A stretch of 64,000 bases of DNA, taken from assembly GCF_000473205.1 (NCBI RefSeq), contig NZ_KI421507.1, positions 4,139,057 to 4,203,056 of the forward strand. The letters run 5' to 3'. This stretch comes from Pseudophaeobacter arcticus DSM 23566. GTDB lineage: Bacteria; Pseudomonadota; Alphaproteobacteria; Rhodobacterales; Rhodobacteraceae. The position numbers and the translations under genes were made by a program. Below are positions 18,202 to 26,606 of the stretch, piece after piece (position 1 is the first letter of the stretch; each line of letters opens with the position of its first letter). The notes under the pieces are model-generated. The model was given only the letters and a program-made list of their open reading frames with translations. It was not told the origin of the DNA and ran no database searches.

Positions 18202-19182
18202 TCAGGCCTGGCCACGCCCGTGGGGCTCCAGCCAGTTGATATCCGGGTTCACCGGAATGATGCGGTTGGGGTTAATGGTATCATGGCTGTAATGGTAGTG
18301 CCGCACGATATGCTGCATGCCAACAGTCTGTTGCACACCCGGATACTGGTACAGCTCGCGGCAATAGGCCCAGAGGTTGGGATAGTCGATGATCCGCTTT
18401 TTGTTGCACTTGAAATGCAGGTGATACACCGGATCAAACCGCAGCAATGTGGTGAACAGACGCCAGTCCGCTTCGGTCAGCTGGGCGCCCATCAGGTAGC
18501 GATGCTGCGACAGCAGATCCTCCAGCCAGTCCAGCGAGTCAAACAGGGGTCCCACGGCGGCATCATAGGCGTCTTGCGAGGTGGCAAAGCCGCATTTGTA
18601 GACGCCGTTGTTGACCGTGTCGTAGATCCGGCTGTTCACCGCCTCGATGGGTTCGCGCAGCTCTTCTGGCCAAAAGTCGAGACTGTTGCCGGTGAGACCG
18701 TCAAAGGCCGAGTTGAACATGCGGATGATATCGGCGCTCTCGTTGGACACGATGGTATTGCGGTTCTTGTCCCACAGAATGGGCACGGTGACGCGGCCGG
18801 TATATTTGGCATCTGCGCGGGTGTAGATCTGATGCGCGTGGCTGCTGTCAAACAGGTGATCACCGGTGGCGCCATGTGCGTCGCGCTCAAAGGTCCAACC
18901 TTCGCTCAGCATGTCCGGGTGCACGACGGAGACCGTGATGTGATCCTCCAGCTCTTTGAGCGCGCGAAAGATCAGGGTGCGATGGGCCCAGGGACAGGCC
19001 AGCGATACATAGAGATGATAGCGGCCAGTTTCGGCCTGAAAGCCGTCCTGACCTGTTGGTCCGGCGCTTCCGTCTGCGGTTACCCAATTGCGGAACTGTG
19101 CTTCAGAGCGTTTGAACGCACCTCCGGTGGACTTGGTGTCGTACCATTGGTCTTTCCAGATCCCGTCAATCAATAGTCCCAT
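18202..19182 (-). CDS. Glutathionyl-hydroquinone reductase (YqjG/ECM4, omega/Xi-class GST)
   Basis: The 326-residue protein carries the Xi-class catalytic motif ACPWAHR with Cys63, then TVPILWDK, SNESADIIRMFN and the C-terminal family signature NKKRIIDYPNLWAYCRELYQ. These cytoplasmic dimers use glutathione to remove a glutathionyl group from glutathionyl-hydroquinones. The start ATG at 19182 follows an AGGAGAG site. A nested palindrome lies 50-80 bases upstream and may be regulatory. Confidence 0.94.
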   Translation of the reverse strand: MGLLIDGIWKDQWYDTKSTGGAFKRSEAQFRNWVTADGSAGPTGQDGFQAETGRYHLYVSLACPWAHRTLIFRALKELEDHITVSVVHPDMLSEGWTFERDAHGATGDHLFDSSHAHQIYTRADAKYTGRVTVPILWDKNRNTIVSNESADIIRMFNSAFDGLTGNSLDFWPEELREPIEAVNSRIYDTVNNGVYKCGFATSQDAYDAAVGPLFDSLDWLEDLLSQHRYLMGAQLTEADWRLFTTLLRFDPVYHLHFKCNKKRIIDYPNLWAYCRELYQYPGVQQTVGMQHIVRHYHYSHDTINPNRIIPVNPDINWLEPHGRGQA

Positions 19183-19513
19183 TGATCTCTCTCCTTAACT
19201 CGGCTGGCCCGCAGCATGGGTGGCTGGGAAACACATAGGCGCAGATCTCTGCCGCGCCTATCCGTGCTGTCGCGCAGCTGCTCTGCATGTCTGCACATCA
19301 CGACCCTGTGCCCGCAGGCCTTTGGTGCGCGTGGGGCCTGTGATCGCCCGACGGGCAGCAGGACAGCCTATCCGGGACCGACCTGCTACCTCGGGGTTTG
19401 TTTCAAAATGTTCACTTGATTTTATCTGTTTGTGGGTCACCTTTAGAGGCAGGTACCAAGCCGACCCTGATGCGATTCCCGTCGCTCAACCCATTACCAA
19501 AAGGGCCACTGCC
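19183..19513. promoter_or_regulatory. Divergent intergenic region with a nested palindrome
   Basis: This 331-base gap separates the GST-like gene from a small unknown gene. At 19235-19261 it has nested arms ATAGGC/GCCTAT (19235-19240 / 19256-19261) and GCAGA/TCTGC (19241-19245 / 19248-19252), upstream of the GST-like gene. In-frame upstream extension of the 122-residue gene to 19220 looks unlike coding sequence. I assign no promoter elements. Confidence 0.4.
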
Positions 19514-19882
19514 ATGACCACCTATGTGCCAAAAGCTGTTCAAGAGGCGCTGGATGCTGCACGCGTTTCCGGCCTGAAAAAGAAAAGCCGTCTGCGGGTG
19601 GCTGTAGAGGGTGGCTATTTCCCGGTTCTGCGCACCTGGGCAAACGGCTTTTCAGTCGAAGAGGAATTTGTGCCGCAGCTGCGGGGATTGGTCGATCTCT
19701 ATGAGGGATCGCGTCATGTGTCGCAGTGCCTGATTGTCGCCTCCGAGGCCGAGGGTGGCGAAATGCGCTATGAGTTCAAACGTGCAACTGCCGCCTCTGA
19801 CACGGCACCGCTGGATTTCTACCGCGCGCCAAATGCGCCGGTTGGGCTGTTGGGCAATGAAGGTGCCGAAAGCCGCCTGTAA
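19514..19882 (+). CDS. Conserved hypothetical protein, 122 residues
   Basis: From ATG 19514 the small cytoplasmic protein is basic at its N-terminus (GLKKKSRLRVAVEGGYFPVL) and ends in a mixed alpha/beta section with SQCLIVASEAEGGEMRYEF. There is no signal peptide, membrane helix or known catalytic motif. I believe homologues occur widely in Rhodobacteraceae but I cannot name a function. The stop codon lies in a 12-bp tandem duplication, and a strong terminator follows at 19953, so the gene is monocistronic. Confidence 0.75.
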   Translation: MTTYVPKAVQEALDAARVSGLKKKSRLRVAVEGGYFPVLRTWANGFSVEEEFVPQLRGLVDLYEGSRHVSQCLIVASEAEGGEMRYEFKRATAASDTAPLDFYRAPNAPVGLLGNEGAESRL

Positions 19883-19894
19883 AGCCGCCTGTAG
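19871..19894. repeat. 12-bp tandem duplication over a stop codon
   Basis: AGCCGCCTGTAA (19871-19882) is followed directly by AGCCGCCTGTAG (19883-19894), so the gene ends with TAA and an in-frame TAG three codons later. Confidence 0.8.
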
Positions 19895-19952
19895 GGCCAA
19901 TCTGACGGACGTGCCCCCAGTCAATACGATCTGGGATCCATAGAAAATAGCC

Positions 19953-19987
19953 GACCCGCAGACCTGTTGGTTGCGGGTCCTTTTTTT
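19953..19987 (+). terminator. Rho-independent terminator
   Basis: GACCCGCA (19953-19960) pairs with TGCGGGTC (19972-19979), followed by C and seven T. It ends the 122-residue hypothetical gene. Confidence 0.92.
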
Positions 19988-20002
19988 GGGGGAAAGCCCT
20001 TA

Positions 20003-20542
20003 TTAGGGTCTGATTTCCACCCTGGTGCCCAGATCCACAAGCCGCCACAGCTGTTCCATTTCGGTGTTGCTGATGGCGATGCAGCCGGCGGTCCAATCTC
20101 CTGGCAGCGTTACGAGATTACCCAATGCGTTGGGCTGGCCGTGGATAAAAATATCTCCGCCCGGATCTATGCCTGCCGCAGCCGCGCGGCGGATGTCCTT
20201 GGGTTGCGGATAGGTGATCCCCAGCGACAGGTGATAGCTGCTGTTTGGATTGCGGCGGTCGATTGTGAACAGGCCTTCCGGGGTTTTGCCGTCGCCTTCG
20301 CGGCTCTTGTCTCCGATGGGATCAAAGCCAAGCGCGATGTCATATTGCAGAACCCTTTGTCCCGCGCGGCTGGCAGTCAGGCGGCGGGCCGATTTTTCAA
20401 TCAGGATGTGGTCAACCCGATCAACCAGTGTCGCCAGATCGGGACTGGCGGGACTGGGGCGGTAGAGCTGCCACAGCCCCCAGCCAAGGACCAAGACCGC
20501 GATCAGGAGGATCGCGGTCCGTTTTGCACCAGGATGCACCAT
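20003..20542 (-). CDS. L,D-transpeptidase (YkuD domain)
   Basis: The 179-residue protein has an N-terminal membrane anchor (residues 10-26) and a YkuD catalytic domain with His134-Gly135 and the nucleophile Cys154 in DWTAGCIAISN. The Ser-His-Gly of the classical SHGC motif is replaced by Thr-Ala-Gly, as in a known subgroup of short YkuD proteins. Such enzymes make 3-3 cross-links or attach proteins to peptidoglycan. Its start is 2 bp from the stop of the MalY-like gene upstream, so the two form an operon. Confidence 0.88.
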   Translation of the reverse strand: MVHPGAKRTAILLIAVLVLGWGLWQLYRPSPASPDLATLVDRVDHILIEKSARRLTASRAGQRVLQYDIALGFDPIGDKSREGDGKTPEGLFTIDRRNPNSSYHLSLGITYPQPKDIRRAAAAGIDPGGDIFIHGQPNALGNLVTLPGDWTAGCIAISNTEMEQLWRLVDLGTRVEIRP

Positions 20543-20544
20543 GT

Positions 20545-21717
20545 TTATTGCAGGTCGGCAAAGGCCTCGGCCAGACGCTGCCCTGCTTCAATCACCCGGC
20601 TGCGCTGAGTGCCCATGTTGAAGCGCAGGAAGTTCTCGCCGCCCGTGCCAAAGGTGGTGCCATGGTTGGCGGCAATGCCTGCACCCTGTTCAACGCGTTT
20701 GGTGAACTCTTCCCGGCTCATGCCGGTGCCGGAGAAATCAATCCAGGACAGATAGGTCGCCTGCAGTTTCATCGAGCTGAGCCCGGGAATATCGGCGATG
20801 GCAGCATCAAAGACCTGACGGTTGCCATCAATATAGGCGACCAGCGCATCGGCCCATTTGGCACCTTCGGGGGAATAGACCGCAGCGGTGGCAAACTGAC
20901 CGGCGGAGTTTGGCGATAGCGCCAGGGCCAGCATGCGGCGCTGGAACTTCGCCCGCAGATCTGGATCGGGGATGATCACCTGTCCGGTATGCAGCCCGGC
21001 AAAGTTGAAGGTCTTGGAGGGGGCGGTCAGCATCAACAGCCGGTCGGTGATCTCCGGCACGGCGTTTTGCATCGGGATATGGGTTGCCCCGTCAAAGACC
21101 AGATCATGGTGGATTTCATCCGACAGCAGGATCAGGTCGTGACGCTTGGCAAAATCAGCCACCGCCTGCAATTCCTCTTGGGTCCAGACCCGGCCACCGG
21201 GGTTATGGGGCGAGCAGAGGATGACCATCTTTTCGGTGCCGGTCATCTGTGCGTCATAGCTCGCCATATCCATCTCATAGCGGCCATCACGATTGATCAT
21301 CTGGCATTCCACCACTTCGCGGCCGGCATTGTTAATGACCTTGGCAAAGGCGTGATAGACCGGCGTGAACAGCACAATGCCATCACCAGGCTGGGTGAAG
21401 GTATCCAGGCACATGCCGACGCCGTTCACCAGGCCCGTGGTGGTGAAAATGGCTTCGGGGTCGACCGTCCAGCCATGGCGATTCTGCATCCACCAGCAAA
21501 TCGCATCCTTGTAGGGCGTGTCGCAGTTCACATAGCCATAGACCCCGTGATCGGCCATTTCGCGCATCTTATCGGTGACCATGGGGGGCACGGCAAAGTC
21601 CATATCGGCCACCCACATGGCCAGGCCGGTGTCGGGTGAGACGCCGTAAAGGCTCTCCATCAGATCCCATTTGGCGCAATGGGTGCCGCGACGGTCGATG
21701 ATGCTGTCAAAATCCAT
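20545..21717 (-). CDS. MalY/PatB family PLP-dependent cystathionine beta-lyase
   Basis: The 390-residue fold-type I enzyme opens with FDSIIDRRGTHCAKWD, typical of MalY/PatB. The Schiff-base lysine is Lys235 in TAPSKTFNFAGL, and the PLP-binding SDEIHHDLVF lies at ~199-208. Members cleave the C-S bond of cystathionine or cysteine conjugates, giving homocysteine or thiols, ammonia and pyruvate. In roseobacters such lyases may also feed sulfur metabolite or volatile production, but nothing here proves this. It is followed directly by the L,D-transpeptidase. Confidence 0.9.
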   Translation of the reverse strand: MDFDSIIDRRGTHCAKWDLMESLYGVSPDTGLAMWVADMDFAVPPMVTDKMREMADHGVYGYVNCDTPYKDAICWWMQNRHGWTVDPEAIFTTTGLVNGVGMCLDTFTQPGDGIVLFTPVYHAFAKVINNAGREVVECQMINRDGRYEMDMASYDAQMTGTEKMVILCSPHNPGGRVWTQEELQAVADFAKRHDLILLSDEIHHDLVFDGATHIPMQNAVPEITDRLLMLTAPSKTFNFAGLHTGQVIIPDPDLRAKFQRRMLALALSPNSAGQFATAAVYSPEGAKWADALVAYIDGNRQVFDAAIADIPGLSSMKLQATYLSWIDFSGTGMSREEFTKRVEQGAGIAANHGTTFGTGGENFLRFNMGTQRSRVIEAGQRLAEAFADLQ

Positions 21718-21934
21718 GGGGATACTCCGCTATTTTGCCAGCGAAGCTAGCGGCAAATACGCTAGGTGCAAGGGGATCTGTTCCTCTGGGGGCATCAGCT
21801 GCCGGGGCCGCGGCACATTTGGGCATCTTTTGGCAGGTGGACAGAGGGTCACAGGGGGCCACAGGGGGGGGCAGGCGACAGAGTTGCGCATGCAGGGCGT
21901 TGCAGTGACAGGGGCAATGGCCTAAATCACCCTC

Positions 21935-22453
21935 ATGAAACATTCGATCCTGATCCATCCCGATCCCCGTTTGAAAAAGGTCTGCGCTCCGGTTGCCGAT
22001 CTGTCGGACAAGCTGCGTCTGCTGGCAGATGACATGCTGGAAACCATGTACGGCGCCCCCGGCATTGGGCTGGCGGCACCACAGATTGGTGTTCTGGATC
22101 GCCTTATCGTGCTGGATTGCGAAAAAGCGGAGGGCGTCGAGCCCAAGCCTTTGGTGATGTTCAACCCGGAGATCCTTTCCTTTTCGGATGAAACCAATGT
22201 CTACGAGGAAGGCTGCCTGTCGATCCCCGATCAATATGCCGAGGTCACCCGCCCGCGGGATGTCGAAGTGCAGTGGCTGGATCGCAATGGCAACCTGCAA
22301 CGTGAGACGTTTGACGGGCTCTGGGCCACCTGTGTGCAGCATGAGATCGACCATCTGGATGGCAAACTGTTCATCGACTACCTGAAACCGCTAAAGCGTC
22401 AGATGATCACCCGGAAGATGCAAAAGCTCAAACGAGAGCTGGCGCGGGACTAG
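21935..22453 (+). CDS. def: Peptide deformylase, first copy
   Basis: The 172-residue enzyme has all three deformylase motifs: GIGLAAPQ (43-50), EGCLSIP with metal ligand Cys94, and HEIDH with His136, Glu137 and His140. It removes the formyl group from nascent proteins at the ribosome exit. It opens the def-def-def-like-fmt cluster. I see no strong ribosome site before ATG 21935, so translation may be leaderless or weak. Confidence 0.96.
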   Translation: MKHSILIHPDPRLKKVCAPVADLSDKLRLLADDMLETMYGAPGIGLAAPQIGVLDRLIVLDCEKAEGVEPKPLVMFNPEILSFSDETNVYEEGCLSIPDQYAEVTRPRDVEVQWLDRNGNLQRETFDGLWATCVQHEIDHLDGKLFIDYLKPLKRQMITRKMQKLKRELARD

Positions 22454-22458
22454 AGCTC

Positions 22459-22968
22459 ATGGCGCTGCTGCCCATCCTCCAATGGCCGGACGCGGGCCTG
22501 TCGACCCCCTGCGCTTTGGTTGCGCCGCAGGAGGATCTTGGCACTTTGATTGCCGATATGTTTCAGACCATGTACGCCGCTCCGGGCCGTGGGCTGGCGG
22601 CACCGCAGATTGGGGTGCTGCAACGCGTCTTTGTGATGGATGCCACCTGGAAGGACGGGCCGGGCACGCCTTTGGCGATGATCAACCCCGAGATTTTGAC
22701 CTTTGGGGCTGAGCTGGCGACGGGCGATGAAGGCTGCCTGTCGATCCCCGGCGTGATGGCACCGGTTCTGCGGCCCAGTTCCGTGACACTGCGCTGGCAG
22801 GATGAGGCACGCTGTTGGCAGACCGGCACATTTGACGGCTTTGCCGCCCGGTGCATTCAGCATGAATATGACCACCTTGATGGTCTGGTGACCCTTGACC
22901 GCCTCGTGCCTGAGGCCCGCGTTGAGGCGGAAGAAACCTATCGCCGATATCTGGAGAGACCCGCATGA
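22459..22968 (+). CDS. def: Peptide deformylase, second copy
   Basis: The 169-residue paralogue starts 5 bp after the first def. The active-site motifs are intact: GRGLAAPQ (43-50), EGCLSIP with Cys93, and HEYDH with His135, Glu136 and His139. It lacks the positively charged C-terminal helix of the first copy and ends with a short helix EAEETYRRYL. The duplication may give enzymes with different substrate range. It overlaps the third gene by 4 bp (ATGA). Confidence 0.93.
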   Translation: MALLPILQWPDAGLSTPCALVAPQEDLGTLIADMFQTMYAAPGRGLAAPQIGVLQRVFVMDATWKDGPGTPLAMINPEILTFGAELATGDEGCLSIPGVMAPVLRPSSVTLRWQDEARCWQTGTFDGFAARCIQHEYDHLDGLVTLDRLVPEARVEAEETYRRYLERPA

Positions 22969-23462
22969 CCGCACGTATTTGCCTGCCCTGGCCCGACAAA
23001 CGCCTGCGCACCGCCGCCACCGAGGTGAGCGAGATCACCGACGAGATCCGCGCAATCTGGACCGACATGATCGACACCATGGAGGCCATGCCGGGCGTTG
23101 GTCTGGGGGCCAATCAGATCGGGGTCATGCTGCGCCTCGCGGTGGTGGATGGCTCCAAGGAGCGCGGTCGCGCCGTGCGCATGGCCAACCCCGAGGTGCT
23201 GCATGCCTCGACCCAGTTGCGTGAACACGAAGAGGCCAGCCCCAATCTGCCTGGGGTCTCGGCCAGGATCAAACGCCCCCGCGCCGTCACCGTGCGCTAC
23301 ATGGATGAGACAGGCACAATCACTGAGCGCGATTTTGTCGGCATCGAGGCCACCAGCGTGCAGCATCAGATCGACCATTTGAACGGCAAACTGTATTTTG
23401 ATCACCTGAGCAAGATGAAGCGCGATATGCTGATCAAGAAATCCAAGAAACTGAACGGGTAA
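22965..23462 (+). CDS. Peptide deformylase-like protein with degenerate active site
   Basis: The 165-residue protein clearly has the deformylase fold but two essential residues are changed. Motif 2 aligns as EEASPNLP, putting Ser92 where the metal-binding cysteine should be, and motif 3 reads HQIDH, with Gln135 for the catalytic glutamate; motif 1 is GVGLGANQ. His134 and His138 remain. Classical deformylase activity is therefore not expected. It is co-translated with the second def and precedes fmt, suggesting a role in N-terminal formyl-Met processing or ribosome binding rather than decay. Its basic tail resembles that of the first copy. Confidence 0.9.
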   Translation: MTARICLPWPDKRLRTAATEVSEITDEIRAIWTDMIDTMEAMPGVGLGANQIGVMLRLAVVDGSKERGRAVRMANPEVLHASTQLREHEEASPNLPGVSARIKRPRAVTVRYMDETGTITERDFVGIEATSVQHQIDHLNGKLYFDHLSKMKRDMLIKKSKKLNG

Positions 23463-23478
23463 ATCCAGGGAGCATCTG

Positions 23479-24399
23479 ATGCGTATCATCTTTATGGGAA
23501 CGCCGGAGTTCTCGGTGCCGGTGCTGGAAGCACTGGTTGAGGCCGGTCACGAGATCGCAGCGGTCTATTGCCAGCCGCCGCGCCCGGCAGGCCGTGGCAA
23601 AAAGGACCGGCCCACCCCGGTACATGCCCGCGCCGCTGAGCTGGGTTTTGAGGTGCGCCATCCGGTCTCGCTGAAGGGCGCAGCCGAACAGGCGGAATTT
23701 GCCGCGCTGGGCGCTGATATCGCCGTGGTGGTGGCCTATGGGCTGATCCTGCCGCAGGCGATTCTGGATGCGCCAGCCAAGGGGTGTCTGAACATCCACG
23801 CCAGCCTGTTGCCGCGCTGGCGCGGTGCGGCGCCCATCCACCGCGCCATCATGGCCGGCGATGCCGAGACCGGCGTCTGCATCATGCAGATGGAGGCCGG
23901 GCTGGACACCGGGCCGGTGCTGCTGCGCGAAGGCACCCCCATTGGCGATGAGGAAACCACCAGCCAGCTGCATGACCGCCTGTCGGATATGGGCGCCTCG
24001 CTGATTGTCACCGCGCTGCGTCATCTCGATGGGCTGACACCGGATGAACAGCCGCAGGAGGGCGTGACCTATGCCGCCAAGATCGACAAGAGCGAGGCGC
24101 AGATCGACTGGACGCAACCGGCAACAGAGGTGGACCGCAAAATTCGTGCCCTGTCGCCCTTTCCCGGCGCCTGGGTCGACATTGATGGTCAAAGGGTCAA
24201 ACTGCTGGCCTCGCGGCTGGCTGCGGGCAGCGGCGCGCCGGGACAGGTGCTGGACGGTGACAGCCTGACAATTGCCTGTGGCGCGGGTGACGGGGCAGGC
24301 GCGGTTGAGATTCTGCGCTTGCAACGGGCGGGCAAAGGCGCGCAGGATCGCGAAATCTTTGTGCGGGGCTTCCCGCTTGCCACAGGGCGCCAGCTGTAA
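23479..24399 (+). CDS. fmt: Methionyl-tRNA formyltransferase
   Basis: The 306-residue enzyme starts with [20 protein letters not shown] and has the formyl-THF site [16 protein letters not shown] near residues 108-123, including the catalytic Asn and His. It formylates the initiator Met-tRNA. A GGGAG site precedes ATG 23479, 16 bp after the deformylase-like gene, so formylation and deformylation genes are in one operon. The C-terminal tRNA-binding domain is complete, and the stop lies inside a 17-bp tandem repeat. Confidence 0.96.
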   Translation: MRIIFMGTPEFSVPVLEALVEAGHEIAAVYCQPPRPAGRGKKDRPTPVHARAAELGFEVRHPVSLKGAAEQAEFAALGADIAVVVAYGLILPQAILDAPAKGCLNIHASLLPRWRGAAPIHRAIMAGDAETGVCIMQMEAGLDTGPVLLREGTPIGDEETTSQLHDRLSDMGASLIVTALRHLDGLTPDEQPQEGVTYAAKIDKSEAQIDWTQPATEVDRKIRALSPFPGAWVDIDGQRVKLLASRLAAGSGAPGQVLDGDSLTIACGAGDGAGAVEILRLQRAGKGAQDREIFVRGFPLATGRQL

Positions 24400-24434
24400 C
24401 GGGGTGCCAACTGTAACAGGGCGCCAGCTGCAAC
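24384..24434. repeat. Three 17-bp tandem repeats over the fmt stop
   Basis: Three consecutive units (24384-24400, 24401-24417, 24418-24434) of consensus RGGGYGCCARCTGYAAC begin inside the last codons of fmt and run through its TAA into the gap. The third unit sits just before the ribosome site of the next gene. Confidence 0.85.
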
Positions 24435-24447
24435 GGGGAGTAGAGCA

Positions 24448-24684
24448 TTGTTTCTGACCATGATGGGCACCGTGGTGATTGCCGGGATTACTGGCTACGC
24501 GGCAGAAAAGAGCGGCTTTACCCAGAACGGCTATCTGCCTTCGATCATCATCTGCGTCGGGGGCGCCTTTTTGTTCTACTTTGTGCGGATCATGTTTGGC
24601 ATCGGGTTTGCGTCACCGGGGCTGAATGCAATTGCGTCTTCGGTTGGCGCCCTGATCATCGTGCCGTTTCATTGGCGTCGTTAG
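24448..24684 (+). CDS. Small membrane protein, first of a pair
   Basis: A TTG at 24448 is used because GGGGAG lies 7 nt upstream; the product has 78 residues and three membrane segments (MGTVVIAGITGYAAE, SIIICVGGAFLFYFV, AIASSVGALIIVPF). It resembles the GlsB/YeaQ/YmgE family of stress-induced small membrane proteins, in which glycine-rich helices are typical. The function is not established. It forms a pair with the next gene, 12 bp downstream. Confidence 0.7.
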   Translation: MFLTMMGTVVIAGITGYAAEKSGFTQNGYLPSIIICVGGAFLFYFVRIMFGIGFASPGLNAIASSVGALIIVPFHWRR

Positions 24685-24696
24685 CGGAGAGACTTC

Positions 24697-24933
24697 ATGA
24701 GTGTTATATTTCTGATCATCATCGGTGTGGCCGCCGGATTTCTGGCCACGCGGATCATGGGGATCGAGTCCGATATCATCACCACCATGGCGATTGGCAT
24801 TGCCGGCGCCCTGATCGGCGGCTTTGTCCTGCGCGCGCTGTTGACGGTGATGGGCATGGTGGCGGGCCTTGTCGGCGCGGTGCTGGGTGCTCTGCTGCTG
24901 ATCTGGCTTTGGCAGACCTATATCAAACGCTGA
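24697..24933 (+). CDS. GlsB/YeaQ/YmgE family stress response membrane protein
   Basis: The 78-residue protein has three hydrophobic helices with the family pattern IGVAAGFLATRIMG and GIAGALIGGFVL. These were once called transglycosylase-associated proteins, though no enzymatic activity is known. It is co-directional with the preceding small membrane protein and with fmt. A GAGAG site precedes ATG 24697. Confidence 0.8.
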   Translation: MSVIFLIIIGVAAGFLATRIMGIESDIITTMAIGIAGALIGGFVLRALLTVMGMVAGLVGAVLGALLLIWLWQTYIKR

Positions 24934-25001
24934 GTGGCGCAGGAATAATCCACCAAGCATCCTGCACTACAAGGCCTGATTTTGAGGGGGCTACAGCCCT
25001 G

Positions 25002-25418
25002 CTACCCATCTCGCCCCGGCTCGTCTGGATTACTTGAAAAGAGAGCGATCTTGTTGCCTTGGGGATCGCGTAGATAGCCAACATAGAACCGGGGCCCGTA
25101 GCTGGCGCGAAAGCCGGGCTGGCCCGCGTCGGTGCCGCCAGCCGCAAGCGCGGCGGAATGCAGGTCACGGACCTGCTGTTGACCGCCTGCCTCGAAGGCG
25201 ATCATGGCGCCGTTTCCAGCCGAGGCCGGAGCGCCATCGAAGGTTGGTTTTACGTAAAAGTCAGGCAGCGGCGCAGATTGGTCCGACTGGCGTGGCAGCA
25301 CATAACTCAGACCTTCGGGGCTCTCGGTCAGCTCATAGTTCAGGGCTGGCAGCAGCGCAGAATAAAACCGCTTTGCGCGCGCAATATCATCTGCCCCGAC
25401 GGTTACATAGGCAATCAT
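25002..25418 (-). CDS. VOC family protein (glyoxalase/bleomycin resistance type)
   Basis: The 138-residue protein has the two beta-alpha-beta-beta-beta modules of the vicinal oxygen chelate fold: IAYVTVGADDIARAKRFYSALL at the start and YVGYLRDPQGNKIALF near the end. GAGGA lies 7 nt before ATG 25418. Family members bind metal and act as glyoxalases, dioxygenases or drug-binding proteins; the metal ligands are incomplete enough that I cannot name the reaction. Confidence 0.85.
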   Translation of the reverse strand: MIAYVTVGADDIARAKRFYSALLPALNYELTESPEGLSYVLPRQSDQSAPLPDFYVKPTFDGAPASAGNGAMIAFEAGGQQQVRDLHSAALAAGGTDAGQPGFRASYGPRFYVGYLRDPQGNKIALFSSNPDEPGRDG

Positions 25419-25483
25419 TTGCGCGTCCTCTTCAAATTTTGACCTTCCCTAGATAACAGACCCGCCAGGTGTGAGACGAAAAC

Positions 25484-26107
25484 TTACTGGCGTGGCGGGC
25501 GGCTTTTGTAGACCGGCAGGTGCCAGCCAAAGGCAATGGAGCCTGCCCGCAGCCCCCAGCATACCGCAGCGCAGAGGATCAGGGCGAGTCCAGAGGTCAG
25601 GCCAAATGAGCTGGCTGCAACCGCCACAATCGCCCCGCTCATGGCGCAGGTGATATAGAGCTCTCCCTGTTTCAGCACCAAGGGTACTTCACCCACCACC
25701 ACATCGCGCATCAGCCCGCCCAGGCTGCCAGTGGCCATGCCCATCAGCACCACGATGACAGCGGGCTTGCCCAGAGCCAGTGCCGCACCGGTGCCAGCCG
25801 AGACCGCAACGGCGAGGGCAAAACTGTCGAGCCAGATCAGCAGTCGCAACCGGCTCTCGACCAGATGGGCAGTAAAGAACACCACGACAGCCGCGCCTGC
25901 CGCCAGCAGGATGTGGTTTGGATCGGCAACCCAGAACACCTCTTCGCGGTTCAACACCAGATCGCGCACCGTACCGCCGCCCACCGCCGTCAAACACGAG
26001 ATGAAGGCAAAGCCGACGATATCCAGCTGGGCGCGGCTCGCCACCAGTGCGCCCGTCAGGGCAAAAACCAGAACCGCAGCATAATCGAGCAGGGTGACAA
26101 AAGTCAT
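25484..26107 (-). CDS. TRIC cation channel family protein (UPF0126, YicG-like)
   Basis: From ATG 26107 (AAGGAGAGA upstream) the 207-residue protein has about seven membrane helices in two inverted-topology repeats, each with the conserved glycine motif: GGGTVRDLVL near residue 45 and GSLGGLMRDVVVGEVP near 130. Prokaryotic TRIC proteins form trimeric monovalent cation channels. The gene follows rnhA by 31 bp on the same strand and probably shares its transcript. Confidence 0.88.
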   Translation of the reverse strand: MTFVTLLDYAAVLVFALTGALVASRAQLDIVGFAFISCLTAVGGGTVRDLVLNREEVFWVADPNHILLAAGAAVVVFFTAHLVESRLRLLIWLDSFALAVAVSAGTGAALALGKPAVIVVLMGMATGSLGGLMRDVVVGEVPLVLKQGELYITCAMSGAIVAVAASSFGLTSGLALILCAAVCWGLRAGSIAFGWHLPVYKSRPPRQ

Positions 26108-26138
26108 TGTGATCTCTCCTTGATCCCCTGCGCGGGCC

Positions 26139-26606
26139 TCATGCCTTTGATTTGCTTTTCTTGAACGGGGCCATGCCGGCGCGGGCCAGCTCATCGGCGC
26201 GTTCGTTTTCGGGGTGGCCCGCATGGCCCTTGACCCATTCCCATGTCACCTGATGGCGGCTTTGGGCGGCATCCAGGCGCTGCCATAGTTCGACATTCTT
26301 GACCGGCTTTTTGGCGGCGTTTTTCCAGCCGTTTTTCTTCCAGCCAAAAATCCAGCCGGTGATGCCGTTTTTCACATAGTTGCTATCGGTCACCAGGGTC
26401 AGCGCCGAGGGCCGGTCGAGGCTTTCCAGCGCATTGATCGCGGCCAATAGCTCCATCCGGTTGTTGGTGGTATTTGCCTCGCCGCCTTTGAGCTCTTTTT
26501 CCTTGATGACAGTATCGCCATCCTTGGCCTGCAACAGGGCACCCCAGCCGCCGGGGCCGGGATTGCCCGAGCAGGCGCCATCGGTATAGGCATAGAGATC
26601 AGCCAT
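26139..26606 (-). CDS. rnhA: Ribonuclease HI
   Basis: From ATG 26606 the 155-residue enzyme carries the four RNase H acids: Asp9 in [16 protein letters not shown], Glu in [10 protein letters not shown], Asp in VTDSNYV and Asp in NERADELAR. It also has the basic handle [12 protein letters not shown]. It removes RNA from RNA-DNA hybrids in replication and repair. The start overlaps the end of the methyltransferase gene by 8 bp. Confidence 0.97.
   Translation of the reverse strand: MADLYAYTDGACSGNPGPGGWGALLQAKDGDTVIKEKELKGGEANTTNNRMELLAAINALESLDRPSALTLVTDSNYVKNGITGWIFGWKKNGWKNAAKKPVKNVELWQRLDAAQSRHQVTWEWVKGHAGHPENERADELARAGMAPFKKSKSKA

Noticed and set aside
19220..19513. Longer start for the 122-residue hypothetical protein
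   Set aside because: The extra 98 codons are Arg/Pro/Cys-rich and unlike the rest, and ATG 19514 fits the protein start better.
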